From Vesta saturnalis (Eukaryota > Arthropoda > Insecta > Coleoptera > Lampyridae), in NCBI GenBank assembly GCA_036346205.1, contig JARFJB010002472.1, positions 566,501 through 630,500 of the forward strand: DNA of 64,000 nucleotides. The letters run 5' to 3'. Within the stretch, counting starts at the first letter, position 1. Every line of letters begins with the position of its first letter. Position numbers and translations under genes: made by a program. Positions 21,601-32,842 of the stretch are shown here, piece by piece. The notes beneath the pieces are model-generated. The model saw nothing but the letters and a program-made list of their open reading frames with translations. It did no database searches and had not been told where the DNA came from.

Positions 21601-22590
21601 ATTCCATTTCTGTTAATCAATTAGTCTTTTTTCAATAACCAACATTGAGCGTCTACTTTTATTAACGTCAATGCTTTTCTATATTTTTAACGTCTATGGG
21701 GAGACAGTTGGGCAGTTTGCCGCGAGTTGGCGGAGTGGATTTTTGCTAAAATGGCATAATACATGGGTTTCTGCTAATTTATAAAGCATCCAACCTTATA
21801 TGGGATTGAAATTGCTTTGTATTTAAAATATTCACACCTGGTTTACAGGGAATACATTATTTTTTACTTGCGTAACAAGCTATCTTACCAGAGACTTGAT
21901 TCTCTCTTTTTAAATATAGAAGGCCGTAGCTCAACAAGACTATCTGCTTCTTTTAAAGAATTGGAAAAACTTGCAAAATCGATGGATTTGAATTATGATT
22001 AATTGTCATAAACGATCTGTATTCAAACAGGACGTTTACGTTTACATTTACATTTACGTATACTTTTTATTTTGATCTTTGGAACATTAGTTGGTTAATT
22101 GAGAACATCTCTTGTTATTTCGGAAGGTTTACATGAGATGATTGGCTGGGAATCCAGTAAAAGAACCTCTTAAACAGATCGGAGACAGGTTTACCCAAAG
22201 ATAGCCACTTGCTCTCTAATTTTGTATTGCCTTATGCATCTTTAAATTTACATGTAGACATATTGCTCGGTGAGTATTTTAATCCATCGTCTGAACCAGA
22301 TTACTATTTCTGCTTACTACTTTGTGCTCATTAGTAGATTTAAACCTGATTTCATGCTTTGATTAAGGACCTTTAGCCAATCTAATTAACAGTAAGTTAA
22401 AATCGAGTAACCAGTTCTAAGACTACAATTCTGCCTCACCAGTTGAAAGCTAATGGCCCTCTGTTTTAGTATTTTTTTTTTTGGTTTAACTCTGTTAAAT
22501 CCTTTCCCACGCCTGTGCCACCGTATAGAAGAGCTAGCCAAAGAGCATTTCCTAAAGGTAGGTCACTTAGTGTTACAATTAACTAATGGT
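21601..22590. other. Non-coding stretch upstream of the SAP ORF
   Basis: AT-rich. A short hexamer run (gtttacgtttacatttacattt) is at about 22032-22062. The open frame at 21817-22002 has no recognised domain. Part of this may be the leader of the LINE that follows. Confidence 0.3.
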
Positions 22591-22613
22591 ATTTGAGTTT
22601 TACTGTGTTTACT

Positions 22614-22985
22614 ATGATGCCATTTAAAATTAAAATTACAGAATTAAAAGTGCACGAATTGAAACAACACTTTACCAAACACAAAATTAACAAGCCCGGG
22701 GAAAAACCAGAATTAATTTCAAAATTAAAAAGTGCTTTTAATTTAAACTTTGTTCTACTTGAAAGTGACAATTATTTATCTAATCCAAAAGATCAAAATT
22801 ATAGATTGGTTGGAGTTCAACTTTTGAAGCAAAAAATATTATGTTTAAATAAACAAAATGCTAAATTGAATAAAATGGTATGCAATAGTAAATTTAAAAG
22901 TAAATCAAATGTTCGTTCTGATAAACCGAAGGCTAATGATAATGCGTTAACGCATAGTGTTAACAACCATAAACGTGAATCGTAA
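22614..22985 (+). CDS. SAP-domain ORF, possible ORF1 of a CR1-like LINE
   Basis: An uninterrupted frame starts with a double methionine (MMPFKIKI). Residues about 7-42 fit the SAP motif, a helix-loop-helix that binds DNA: ITELKVHELKQHFTKHKI then GEKPELISKLKSAF, with the conserved Leu, Gly and Lys-x-E-L-I positions in place. The rest is rich in Lys, Asn and Ser (KQKILCLNKQNAKLNK, then basic repeats), suggesting a coiled-coil-like helix and a nucleic-acid-binding tail. It is 124 residues from the chosen Met. About 50 bp downstream a CR1-like LINE begins in decayed form, so this could be its ORF1 or its truncated N-terminus. It could also be an unrelated small gene. It is unusually intact for its neighbourhood. 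Confidence 0.5.
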   Translation: MMPFKIKITELKVHELKQHFTKHKINKPGEKPELISKLKSAFNLNFVLLESDNYLSNPKDQNYRLVGVQLLKQKILCLNKQNAKLNKMVCNSKFKSKSNVRSDKPKANDNALTHSVNNHKRES

Positions 22986-23036
22986 ATAAGAAAGTAAATC
23001 TAAAATCTACCTCACATGTCACAAATTGACGAAAAA

Positions 23037-24880
23037 ACATACTGATTTTTTGAAAATTTCTTTAATCTGTTTCGTAGAAAAGATACATTAACACGAATTG
23101 CAGTCAAACCGTCAAAAAATTGGATTACTACTGGTATAAACATGTGTTCAAAAATTAAAAGAAAACTTCATGGCATTTTCTTTCCCTGATACACACAATT
23201 ACTACTTAAAATATTCTAATATTCTACAAAATATTTGTGGAGCGGCCAAAAACCTAGTCCTGGCCTAGGAATATTGCGTTCCTCTAACGTTTCTAGAACA
23301 ACTTGGAGAATTGTGAAAAAGGAAGTAAATAAATGCAGCGGCAAAAAACCAATCTTGATGTATTTGTTAGTGGCAACTTAAAAAACTCAACGATTTCATA
23401 CAACTCCTCTACCACCTACGTTCATTAATAATAATAATTAATAATAAAGAATTGTAATTCATTCATTTTTGACAGCCACTACTTCATATGAAATTGAAAG
23501 AGTGCTCAATGATTACTCTAGGTGTATTATCACACATTGTAAACTCTTGTTTTCAAGTTGGATTCTTCCCAGGAGAAGTAAAAAAAGCAAAAGTAATTCC
23601 GCTGTACGAAAATAATGATAATAAAGATGTCAGTAATTTTAGACCTGTATTAATTCCTACAGTATCTAGTCATATTTTCGAAGCTACATTAAAACACCGA
23701 ATTTCAAGGTATTTTGAAATGTACTAACTATTTACCCATCATCAACATGGATTTAGGAGCAATAAGTCTACTAGCACTGCCTTACATAATATACTTCGTG
23801 ATGCCTTAAATAAAAAACAAATTGTTAATATAAATCTGGATTTGTCCAAAGCATTCGACCTTATCGATGATGAATTAGTGTTGCATAAATTAGAGTATCA
23901 TGGCTTGCGATCCAACTCTTCGTACTTTTACGGTACTTTTTAATGGAACCCGCACAATATTTTGAAATCAATTATGAAAATAACAATGAAGCTAAGCGTC
24001 ATATATCAACAAAAGTTGATCTTAGTTGTGAAGTAAGTTGTGGTCCGCTTCTATTTATAATTTTCATGAACGACCTTCCAAGTAACATTTCACATCCAAT
24101 TACAATTTACGCTGATTACATTAGTATAAATGTAATTGGCACTTCAGTCTCTAAGTTGGCATCTAATATAGAAGAAACGTTACTTCGTCTACAAAACTGG
24201 TTTTCTGCTAATAATCTTATTCTTAATGTAAATAAATTTAATATTATGTCATTTCTAAACAGTACACAGAAAATAAATTCCTTCAAAATTTTAAGAATAA
24301 TAGTAAAATAAATGTTGATGCTTAAACCTCACATGTGTAATCATTGATAACCAGTTGCAGTGGATTGACCAAACTAGAGAAGTAGGAAACAAATTAAACA
24401 GAGCTCTTTTCTGTTTACGTAGATTAACACCCCTTTGTGACCGAAATATACTAATAAAAATTGACTATGCATACTTCCAATCTACACATCTTGCTTAATT
24501 TATTGGGGTCATACACAACATTTTCAAGATGTTCTGAAAATTCAAAAAAGAGCCATAAGGAAACTTGACAATTGTAGACCACTTTTTTTACAACACAACA
24601 GTATGGCGGTCTAAAGCTTACTTATATACGAATGTTGTTTGCATGTGTTTAATCGTAAGAATAATTTTTCAAAAACTCCGATTTTCACATGCACAACGCA
24701 AGAAATAACTTATTATAGATTTCAGCAAGAATTCAATACATCAGAGAAGAGATCATACATAAGAAACCATTTTAAAATAAGACCCCGCCGGCCATTCGTG
24801 TTATATTAATAAAAAAAGAATTTAAAAAGCACTTCATCTATATGTATCGTCCACTCGTTACTATTCAATCATGAGTTTTT
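23037..24880 (+). pseudogene. CR1-like LINE reverse transcriptase (broken)
   Basis: A linker region precedes the RT (NLFRRKDTLTRIAVKPSKNW, ITTGINMCSKIKRKLHG, about 23060-23180). The RT itself is in two main open pieces, 23488-23727 (FPGEVKKAKVIPLYENND, NFRPVLIPTVSSHIFEATLK) and 23943-24311. Between them are HQHGFRSNKSTSTALHNIL and VNINLDLSKAFDLIDDELVL in another frame. GPLLFIIFMNDLPSNI is followed by TIYADYISI, where the catalytic Y-A-D-D reads Y-A-D-Y. That loss removes an essential Asp. The C-terminal NKLNRALFCLRRLTPLCDR continues to about 24880 with stops. The clade is judged by overall layout and is not certain beyond the CR1/Jockey group. Confidence 0.75.
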
Positions 24881-25009
24881 TGAGAATTGATTATATATAG
24901 AATTTATTCCCTGTGCACTTATACATAATAATTATATTTTTTGCCTGTTTCTTATCTATTTATATTAAGAATGTTGTTTACAAATGTTTATGGTTATTTA
25001 ACCATAAAG

Positions 25010-25108
25010 TGTATTGATGAAGGCGATTAACGATGAGACGTTTTAACGCGTTCGCTACATTCACGCGATAAAAAAGTCGAGATAGTTAATCGCACATTAA
25101 TACACGAG
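25010..25108. repeat. Imperfect inverted repeat at the LINE 3' end
   Basis: The segment gtgtattgatgaaggcgatt (about 25010) pairs imperfectly with aatcgcacattaatacac (about 25089-25106), with a GC-containing loop in between. It lies about 130 bp after the last LINE coding similarity and could be a 3' hairpin of that element. Confidence 0.5.
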
Positions 25109-25109
25109 T

Positions 25110-26990
25110 TGGTTACAATATCTTTCAGAGAATTGCTTTATTTAACTTTCCTGTTTTTCCAAAGTGAAAATTTTATATCGACCAGGCTGCCATCTCGTAA
25201 TGAAAGTAAAGAACGTCTGACAGTTCTCATTCCTTTACGCAATACATCCATTGTTAGATGTTTCATACATATCAATGCAGCGCCTCCTATAAACTTAATT
25301 TAAATCTTTTATTACTAGACCCTATTGGTTATTAATGCATGATTTGGAGTTGCTTAGAAATTTCCTTTAACACACGATTTCCTGGAAAAGTTTTTTATAC
25401 AAATATATATTAAAATTTATACTTTGTTCGATGTCCATATTTTATAGAATGACTATTTACATGTATGCTGTTAGGGTAAACCTGACGTTTATTGCATGTT
25501 TTTTTTTCTGAAAGCATATACTGTACACAATTCAATACCACTGGTTGTGAAATGAATATTATCTATCTATCTCCACATTTGTGTTATTTAAACCGTAAAC
25601 CAGGTGAGCAAAGTTCTTTTATCACCAATCATGAGATGATTTAGACTACTCCATAAAGCAAAAGTTATACGTGGAATTGCAAAACTTTTTAGATTGCTGA
25701 AACGTTACAGTTACATGAAAATGGATATTTTCTCGATCTAAACTCACATAATTATTATAAATTTATTTGACATTAATTAATATTAGAAGTTTGATTTGTT
25801 ACGAAACTATCCTGACTTCACTATCCTTATTCCTATTGAATCATCCGCTTCTTATAACGGTACCAACATACGTTGAATATTTTGTTTTTTTTTAACTTTA
25901 TCGTAAAAATCAAATGATATTCACCAGTCTGAACTAATATGTAACACGTTTTCTGAATATCTAGTTACCGTGCTATTAAGCATCAATGAGTCAGCTTCGT
26001 AGCGTAAATACAAAATGCACCGTTGTATAGATTTCGACAATAGTTATGTGAACGTTGCCTGTAGTTTAATTTTTTTAAAGGTAAATGTGGATTTACAAAG
26101 TAATTGACATTTTTCAGATATTGACACTTAATTACAATTTGTATTATAAACAGTTATACGAGATTAATGCAACTTTTAAAAATGAAAATGAGCGTTTTGA
26201 CAGTGTGCACGGTTATACAAAGATATAATATGGAAAGAGGCTACAAGTTTGGGTCTTATCTGTTTAATTTAACAGATTCATTGTCGTGTATGTTTCAGGG
26301 TAGGTTAAGCAGGGCAGTAAAATTGTAAATAGGTAGATACCGACACCGCATGAGGAATATGATAACAGCGTGGACATACGAGGTTCGTTTTAACACGCTG
26401 TAGTTCGCGCAGTATATATTCGGAGGTATATTTTTGAAGTTATGGCCAAAGTGATTAGCTCTCAAAAATCGGAATATTAATGGAGAACTAGTGAGGTTGA
26501 AGCAAAGGAATATTCTATCGGTAGCTAACGTGCGTAAAATTTTTCCTGTATTTACTTAGACGGTTTTAAAAAGCGGTTTAATGGCCCACATTGTAGAACT
26601 TTATACAGTTTCAGGTTCCATCAGTGGAGAGAAGTGTAGCCAGACAGGCACATGCACGCGTTTGTCCCTGTTTTATAAGTGCTCACGGCTTTTATTGATA
26701 ATTAATTAACCCGGTTTCGACGAAAACGATTTTAGAAGTGCCGCTCAAAGTTTTTCTGTCACCCGACTATCCTGTTAAGTTAGCTGGGTTCATTTCGGGT
26801 TTTACGAGTAACAAATCTAATGCCCGTATTGTAAGAGACAGTGATTCTAACATATAACATATCCAGTGTTTCCCGTGTAAGAAAAGAATAAAGCAGTGTA
26901 TTATATCATCCTTTCGGCTTCACGACCGCTAATAGACCTGCCAGAGAGTTTTTCTGGATTCCTTTACAACGTACTAGATGATTTCATCTT
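25110..26990. other. Non-coding, nothing recognised
   Basis: AT-rich, with a less AT-rich part at 26300-26900. No frame with recognisable domains. Probably intronic if the downstream exon belongs to a long gene. Confidence 0.4.
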
Positions 26991-26999
26991 ATATGTATT

Positions 27000-27311
27000 T
27001 GTAAAAGTAATTTTAATTTTAAGAGTTATTATTAATTTTATAAAATAGGTACATAAATAAAAAGTTTACCTCGAGTAGGATTTGAACCTACGACCTGTAT
27101 TTTGCTAGAGTACCGCGCTAACCAACTGGGCTATCGAGATTCAAGCCCCAATCGATGTAAATTTTGTTTTTACCACTTGTAGAACTGATGTAAATTCTAA
27201 ATATAATGAGATTACTATCAAAATACTTATATTAATGAAATGTGAGCCTGCAATATCACAAGGATTCGCACATACCAAAGCAGCCTTGAACTTATTCGTT
27301 CATAACAAAAC
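27000..27311 (-). repeat. tRNA-bearing repeat, copy 2
   Basis: The left part (27020-27115) matches 45-129 of the window. The right end (27286-27311) is the reverse complement of the first 28 bases of the window. It holds a complete tRNA-like sequence at 27067-27140. The left tip seems lost here and the right tip in copy 1. Confidence 0.5.
27067..27140 (-). tRNA. tRNA-like gene, AGC at the anticodon position (possible pseudo-tRNA)
   Basis: The minus strand folds as a 74-nt cloverleaf: a 7-bp acceptor stem with one G-T pair, a T arm GTAGG/CCTAC with loop TTCAAAT, and an anticodon loop CTAGCAA, giving AGC (alanine) at positions 34-36. The A box (TAGCCCAGTTGG) and B box (GGTTCAAATCC) of an RNA polymerase III promoter are both present. 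One mismatch each in the D stem and anticodon stem, plus the repeated flanks shared with copy 1, suggest a tRNA-derived repeat rather than a working tRNA gene. Confidence 0.6.
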
Positions 27312-27319
27312 TTATAATA

Positions 27320-27757
27320 AATTAATTTTAATTTTAATACTATTTTAATAATTAGTTGATATATGTATACTGTAGTAGATACAACTGTTACATTTTTAAT
27401 GATTAAGTGCGTATAGTTTAATAAGAAATCTTACATGTTTCTATCACTTGATAAACTGGGATTTAATCAAAGAGTACCGCATGTACAGCTTCCAGCTCAA
27501 TGACGGAAATATGATACTTCGCCTTATAACATCTATAGAAAAACAACTCAAATGAAAATTAAATTTAAAGCAGCACGGCTGATATTGTGCAATTTCACGA
27601 ATTCTAAGAAACATTACAGTTATTAAATTGTTTACTTATTTTAAACTTTACTTTTATATAAATTGCGTAGTCGTTAAAAAACACGAATTACTAAATAAAC
27701 GCGTACAGCAATAAATATTAGAAAACTACATCTAAAAAGAAAATATGACCAACTTAC
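27320..27757. other. Probable intron of the CA-related gene
   Basis: AT-rich. It follows the GTAAGT donor of the exon on the minus strand. No further exon was recognised. Confidence 0.5.
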
Positions 27758-27949
27758 TTCGGCAGGAAAGGCATATCCGTTTATAGAATGTTCCGAACCA
27801 AACTGATCATGAAGACCGTAATGGATATGAATTTCTTGAAATTGATATTTATATGACAGTGGACCACCTGTCACATTTATATGATGCCGTGTATCGTTAT
27901 CTACCGTGAATATCACACTATGTCCTGTATTACTTATGGATCCACTAAC
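27758..27949 (-). CDS. Carbonic anhydrase-related protein, internal exon
   Basis: This is the only recognisable host gene part. On the minus strand a 192-bp exon is bounded by an acceptor (atttgttacag just above 27949) and a donor (gtaagt just below 27758), both in phase 0, giving 64 codons. The product contains VSGSISNTGHSVIF, INVTGGPLSYKYQFQEIHIH, then YGLHDQFGSEHSINGYAFPA. This aligns with the carbonic anhydrase core: N-x-G-H, the G-G-P-L block, the strand with the first two zinc-ligand positions, and G-S-E-H. The V-S-G-x-I-S-N-T-G-H and GGPL patterns point to the CA10/CA11-like related proteins, which are secreted and usually lack catalysis. Here both ligand positions on this strand are His (E-I-H-I-H). 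The third ligand would lie in the next exon, which I did not find. Confidence 0.85.
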
Positions 27950-28495
27950 CTGTAACAAATAAAAAAAAAAATTTAATTAATAATGCAAGAAAGAATAAAA
28001 TCAAGCAGGTAGATAGAAATCAGTGTGAATGTACGAACTCGTAAGGGAATGACTAAATAAAAATGCTAATAAGAAAAGAACGTTACTCGCTTTAGATGTC
28101 AGACGGAAGCGGAAAACCTCTAGCTCCTTAATACTTAATCAAAATGAAAGACGTGGAAAGTAACATATTAACGAAAAAAAAAAAAGAAATATAATCAAGA
28201 TGCAAAGGTTTGCGTATATAATGGCAAATTTTTTAGCCGAGCTGAAATTTGAAGCTAATTTTATTAAATAATTACTTTCATAAAATATTTGCACTGTATT
28301 TAATTTTTCTAATATTTATAATCAAACATGTTTTGTTATGAATATGTACACATTCCGATTAGCTTTGTTTCTTGTTGAAGAATTTCACCTTTAATATTTT
28401 AATGCGGTAGTGTACCTTACTTATTTTTATTAAATGTCAAAAATAGTTTTATATATTAATTTTTAACAATAATTTAGTCAATTGTAAGCCACAGA
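27950..28495. other. Probable intron, nothing recognised
   Basis: A polypyrimidine tract (minus strand, opposite 27957-27971) leads into the acceptor. Beyond it the sequence is AT-rich without features. Confidence 0.45.
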
Positions 28496-28499
28496 ATGA

Positions 28500-30198
28500 A
28501 TGGGAAGAATTTTATGACATTTTACAAGAGCAAATTGACAAAATATCCAACGGCGAGATTGCGATAATACTGGGTGATTTTAATGCTCGAATCGGGAATC
28601 GAAAAATTACCAGGTATAAAGCAAAGATTTAATGAGAATGTGGGTAGTGAAAATAGAGAATTAATGACATCAAAAATTACGAATAACCAACACCTTTTTT
28701 GATCACAAAACATATGACATAAATATACATTTGAAAAAACCAGAGGACAAAGATCAATGATAGATTCTACACTCACAAATCCACAAATACGTTCAAAACA
28801 AATAGTAGATATCCGATGGTTGACGTCGGCAAATGTAAGCAGCGATCATTACTTGGTACTTGGTAAAATATCATTCAAAGAGAATATTAAACATAGAGGC
28901 AGAAACGAAGATTCTAAAACAATAATGAAAATAGAACGCCTAAGACAGGGCTCATTAAAAGAATTATACCGAACAAGGCTCAGAGATAAGTTAATCACGA
29001 ACCCAATTAATGATGACGATTTAGAAATAAACTGAACTAAAGTGAAGAAACACATATTAGAAAAAGCGCACGATGCCACAGCAACTAAAACTATAAAAAG
29101 AGACAAAAAATGGAGGTCAAAAACTCCGCGGTTTACTAGAAAAACGCAGAGAAAAGAAAATGGCATACCTAAAATAATGCCGAACTGCAGATTCCTATGA
29201 AAATTACAAAAGAATACGCAGGGAAACCCACGCACTAGTTAATACCACAAAAAGGTTCTACTAGGAAAGATTCAGTAAAGAGATGGAGTCAGACTTTTAT
29301 TGACAGCAGAAACAAATATGGAGATTCATAACACTGCAGAGGTCAGAAATGAAAGAACTAATTAATAATACTGCCCTTCCGAAGGATATCTGGATCACTT
29401 ATCTATTTAATCTATTTAAAAAAGAACCAGAAAGTATACAACCCGAAACGCCTAGCATAAAATCAAATGAAAAGACCTAGATAACAGACGCAGATATTGA
29501 AAATGCAGTAAAAGAATAAAAAAATCGAAAATCTAAGGTGAAGACCAAATTTCGAATGAACTGCTTAAATATGGGGGAAACGAATAAATTACACTACTGA
29601 TGATATTCATCCAAAAAGTTATAAGATGAGTGGAGAAGGGCTGTACCGTACAAAAGGTCACCGCTGGGATCCAGCTAACTACAAAGGAATTAAATTGTCG
29701 AACACAACCTTGAAAAAATTAACTAGAAAATTAAACAACAAGGCTTTAGAACAGGCAAGTCACTATAGTGCTACAACTAAAAGAGAAACCATTGCAGTAT
29801 AATAATGCAAACCAGCGTACCTATGCCTCATAGATCTAAAAAAAGCCTTTGATAGAGCACATATAAAAGATGTAGTACATCTAATGCATAACAGAAACGT
29901 GCCATTGGATTTGATTAAAACGATAGAAAACATACAAAAATAATAGTTAGAACGAACGACAACACCAATACCCTATGAAACAGGCATTAGAAAAGGAGAA
30001 TCCATGATAATGGACGAAATAATAAACAGCGTGAAGAAATTAAAAGGCTATAGACTAGAAGCGAAAGAAATCAAAATCGATTACTACGCTGACGGTGCAC
30101 TAATACTAGTTGAAGGCGAGGATGATCTGCAAAGGCTAATACATAGATTTGCAACGTATAATAAGTGGTTTAAATGCGCCACGTATAATAATAAATAA
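28500..30198 (+). pseudogene. LINE with APE endonuclease and reverse transcriptase, 5' portion (broken)
   Basis: The endonuclease part shows WEEFYDILQEQIDKI then IAIILGDFNARIGN (the G-D-F-N-A catalytic block, about 28500-28605). The S-D-H block is SANVSSDHYLVLGKISFK (about 28825-28880). The RT part has LCLIDLKKAFDRAHIKDVVH with the first catalytic Asp (about 29825). IDYYADGALILVEGEDDLQR carries Y-A-D-G instead of Y-A-D-D (about 30080-30130). The segment between G-x-R-x-G-E-S and M-D-E-I-I, normally with L-S-P-L-L-F-N, is deleted at about 30003. Many stops are present. Recognisable RT stops near 30195, where a 1.3-kb repeat is inserted, and resumes at about 31517. Confidence 0.75.
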
Positions 30199-30229
30199 AT
30201 AGGTTGTAAATGTTCTCATAACAAATCGT

Positions 30230-31516
30230 TAAACTAACCAGAGATCCAACACACTCAATAAAAGATAATGCCGTTGTCCCAGTCGGTAGATTAAACCAGG
30301 CCGGTTCAATCTTTTTTTTTGATTTGCTTAATTACCACAATTTCTGCGTGGTTATTTCCACTTAACATAAATATAGTAACTGCAATGTAACAATAATAAA
30401 AATTATCTCGGGCGTCAAGTTATTTTTTTGATTATGTTCGGAATAACTAAACCGAGAATACAATAAAAAATTAACCACAATGAGTAAAGATAATGCCGTT
30501 GTCCCAGTCGGTAGATTAAACCAGGCCGGTTCAATCTTTTTTTTTTATTTGCTTAATTACCACAATTTCTGCGTGATTATTTCCACTTAACATAAATCTA
30601 GGGCGTCAAGTTATTTTTTTGATTATGTTCGGAATAACTAAACCGAGGATACAATAATTAATTCACCACAATGTCAAAATAAAAATATACAAACTATGTT
30701 TATTAAATATTTACATTTAGAATTATATAAAATATAACTTAAAAACTAATTGCAATAGCCTTAAATTACTAAATTATAGATATAAATACCTGTTCAAAAA
30801 TTTTTGTACACAACTTTTTGATAACATCTGGTATCTAAACGAATACGGAAATGCAAACCAAAGGTGATGTAATCTTTACACCAATATTGAGCAATATATG
30901 TCATAATAACAATGCTGTACGTTGTAAACCATACCAAACTTGAATTTTACTTCTTGCAAATTTGCCTTCATGAAATTTGAATAATCCAGTGTTTATTGCA
31001 TTCTCTCGAAAGTTCAAATAAAAAAGGTGTGATCTAAATTTAGATCTAAATTAAATGCAAAATTGCAATCATAAGCATCGAAAACACCAAAAGCGGTAGA
31101 AGTAAAAATTACAAAGGTAAAAGTATTAAAAGTAAAAGTGTCTGCAAAGAGCAAATGTTTCAGATTTTAATATAATACGAGTTAAAAGTATCTTACCATT
31201 AAATCAATGGCACTTTTCACAAAATTTAAGTGGAAACCCAAGATGGCTTCCTAATCAACACAACGTTCATCAAGTAATGCTCAAAAGGACGCTTAAGATA
31301 TCAGGTGATGTCGCGATGCGCAAGAATATGTGCAGAAATTTAATTCCACGATATGGAAGTATATAAACCTTTAAGAAAAATATGCAACTAAGTTACACCA
31401 AAATGCAAGTTAAGTTGCCTAATACATGCTTATAATTCATTAATTATCAAAAACCCTTTTTTCTTATATTTTACAACTAAATGAACGAAGAACGTAAAAG
31501 ATTCGTTACAAACGAT
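30230..31516. mobile_element. 1.3-kb unidentified repeat inserted in the LINE
   Basis: This non-coding, AT-rich block splits the LINE RT. Its left part contains ggtagattaaaccaggccgg and gggcgtcaagttatttttttg. Similar sequence occurs at 60890-61600, including counterparts of aatggcttc near the middle and gcaact-aagttac-aaatgcaa.ttaagttgcc near the end. Two copies with the same order of blocks define a family. The sequences beside the two junctions (about 30220-30250 and 31506-31535) resemble each other and may be an old target duplication. Confidence 0.6.
30264..30675. repeat. Two-unit tandem duplication within the 1.3-kb repeat
   Basis: Unit 1 (30264-30488) and unit 2 (30489-30675) are nearly identical. 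Unit 2 lacks about 36 bases (starting atagtaactgcaatg in unit 1). The high identity shows that the duplication is much younger than the surrounding LINE decay. Confidence 0.9.
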
Positions 31517-31775
31517 AGTAATGACTAAGAACCCCAGAAGATCTAAATTAGTAGCAGAGGAAAAGATAATTGAGCAAGTAATGTAAGTGGACATAAAGCT
31601 GTCTAGTGATGAAAAAATAGAAGAAGTAAAACATCAAATAAACAAAGCGAACAGAGTAGCCGGCTGCTTAAATAATACCATATGGAGAAATAAGTTTCTA
31701 GTGACGAATACAAAAGCCAGCATTCTAAAAAAATCTTTAAATTTGCAATATAAAATATTGACCTTATCAAAATAA
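31517..31775 (+). pseudogene. LINE reverse transcriptase, 3' continuation
   Basis: This reads TKNPRRSKLVAEEKIIEQVM then DIKLSSDEKIEEVKHQINKA and NRVAGCLNNTIWRNKFLV. It is the part that normally follows the Y-A-D-D region in the same LINE type (Y-L-G ... E-V-x-x-Q-x-x-K-A ... A-G-x-L-N). Same strand and order as 28500-30198, so the two are halves of one copy. The frame ends in a stop near 31775. Confidence 0.7.
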
Positions 31776-31784
31776 AAACTGTCC

Positions 31785-31906
31785 CACCTTTTAAGTTTTA
31801 CCAAACAATACACACTTACAAAATTTCATCTAAATATTTTCAGCCGTTTCTGAGATTAGTGTAAACGAACATCGCGACACGAGATTTTTATATTTATATA
31901 GATGTT
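31785..31906 (+). repeat. RTE-type LINE/SINE 3' tail
   Basis: The sequence acaaaatttcatctaaatat..tcagccgtttctgagattag..cgaacatcgcgacacgagatttttatat ends in tatagat. This follows the widely shared 3' end of insect RTE-type elements (aaatttcat ... cagccgttt.gagatta ... tatagat). No coding part is attached. It may be an independent insertion beside the preceding LINE. Confidence 0.55.
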
Positions 31907-32049
31907 TAATCCTAATTCTTAGAATAGCTGATTTTTACATAAATTAATTACTAATTTTAGTGTATTTTTAAATGGATAGGTATTTTATAACAGTTAGAAG
32001 TATTGCTTAGCTATTTTCAAAAGATATTTATAATAGTAAGGATTCGATT

Positions 32050-32830
32050 AAACTAATATTTTGTGAAACGCCCAAAATCTGATGTGGAATAAAAAATACA
32101 ATGAACTGAAGGAAGAATATGTAAAAATTTCAAAAAGCCTTAAAAAGTGATGTTAATAACAATCCAAAAACTTTAAATGAAAATATAAATTTTCTAATAT
32201 TGCTATATTGCATGACAGTTTCGTTCATAGTATCGAATCTAGGTCAAATGAATGCAGCGGATAAGGAAATTCTTAGAAAAACCATACTCTAAAATACACA
32301 ATTAAGGCATTTAATATTGTGTCAATTATATATAAATATCCAGAAAATATTTTTGACAAAATTGATTATAATTTGTTTCCTAAAATAAAAGTAATTAAAA
32401 ATATTGACAATATGGATGTTTCTGTTAGGTATTAGATCATTAAGTCAATGATATAAAAACGTTAAAACTAATTTTATAAGAAAAAATTAAACTCGAAAAT
32501 TCAGACTTGATAGAAGCAAAATTATTAATGCAAAATGTAAATGGACGGGACGTTAATAGTTTTACGGCAAAGGTAAACGGGTTAACTGATAATCTGAAAA
32601 GAACTTTAATTTTAGAAGCTACAACAAGAGCAAAGAGAGAGCCAATGATAACGAAAAAAGTAGTGAAAGCTTGTCGAAGAAATGCATCTTCGAGTAATCA
32701 AAAAATCATTATGGATGTACTTTCAAAATTTGGTCTTGCAATTGCAAATGAGCTCAAGGACGGAAATCAAATAAGTATTGAAATGTTATTAAACAGAGTC
32801 TATTAATATTTCTCTCTGTAGTTTGCAAAT
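32050..32830 (+). pseudogene. Unrecognised coding-like region (open 32507-32806)
   Basis: Codon-like sequence runs in shifting frames from about 32090 (YNELKEEYVKISKS, NFLILLYCMTVSFIVSNL). It ends in a clean 99-residue frame at 32507-32806 containing NGRDVNSFTAKVNGLTDNLK, KKVVKACRRN and FGLAIANELKDGNQISIEML. The product is helical and basic. It has no zinc knuckle or catalytic motif. A retroelement gag is possible but I do not recognise it. It ends about 35 bp before the piggyBac-type end. Confidence 0.35.
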
Positions 32831-32842
32831 ATTATCACTTAT

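Noticed and set aside
30264..30675. Possible CRISPR-like array of repeats
   Set aside because: There are only two adjacent units of about 200 bp, no spacers and a eukaryotic context. It is an ordinary tandem duplication.
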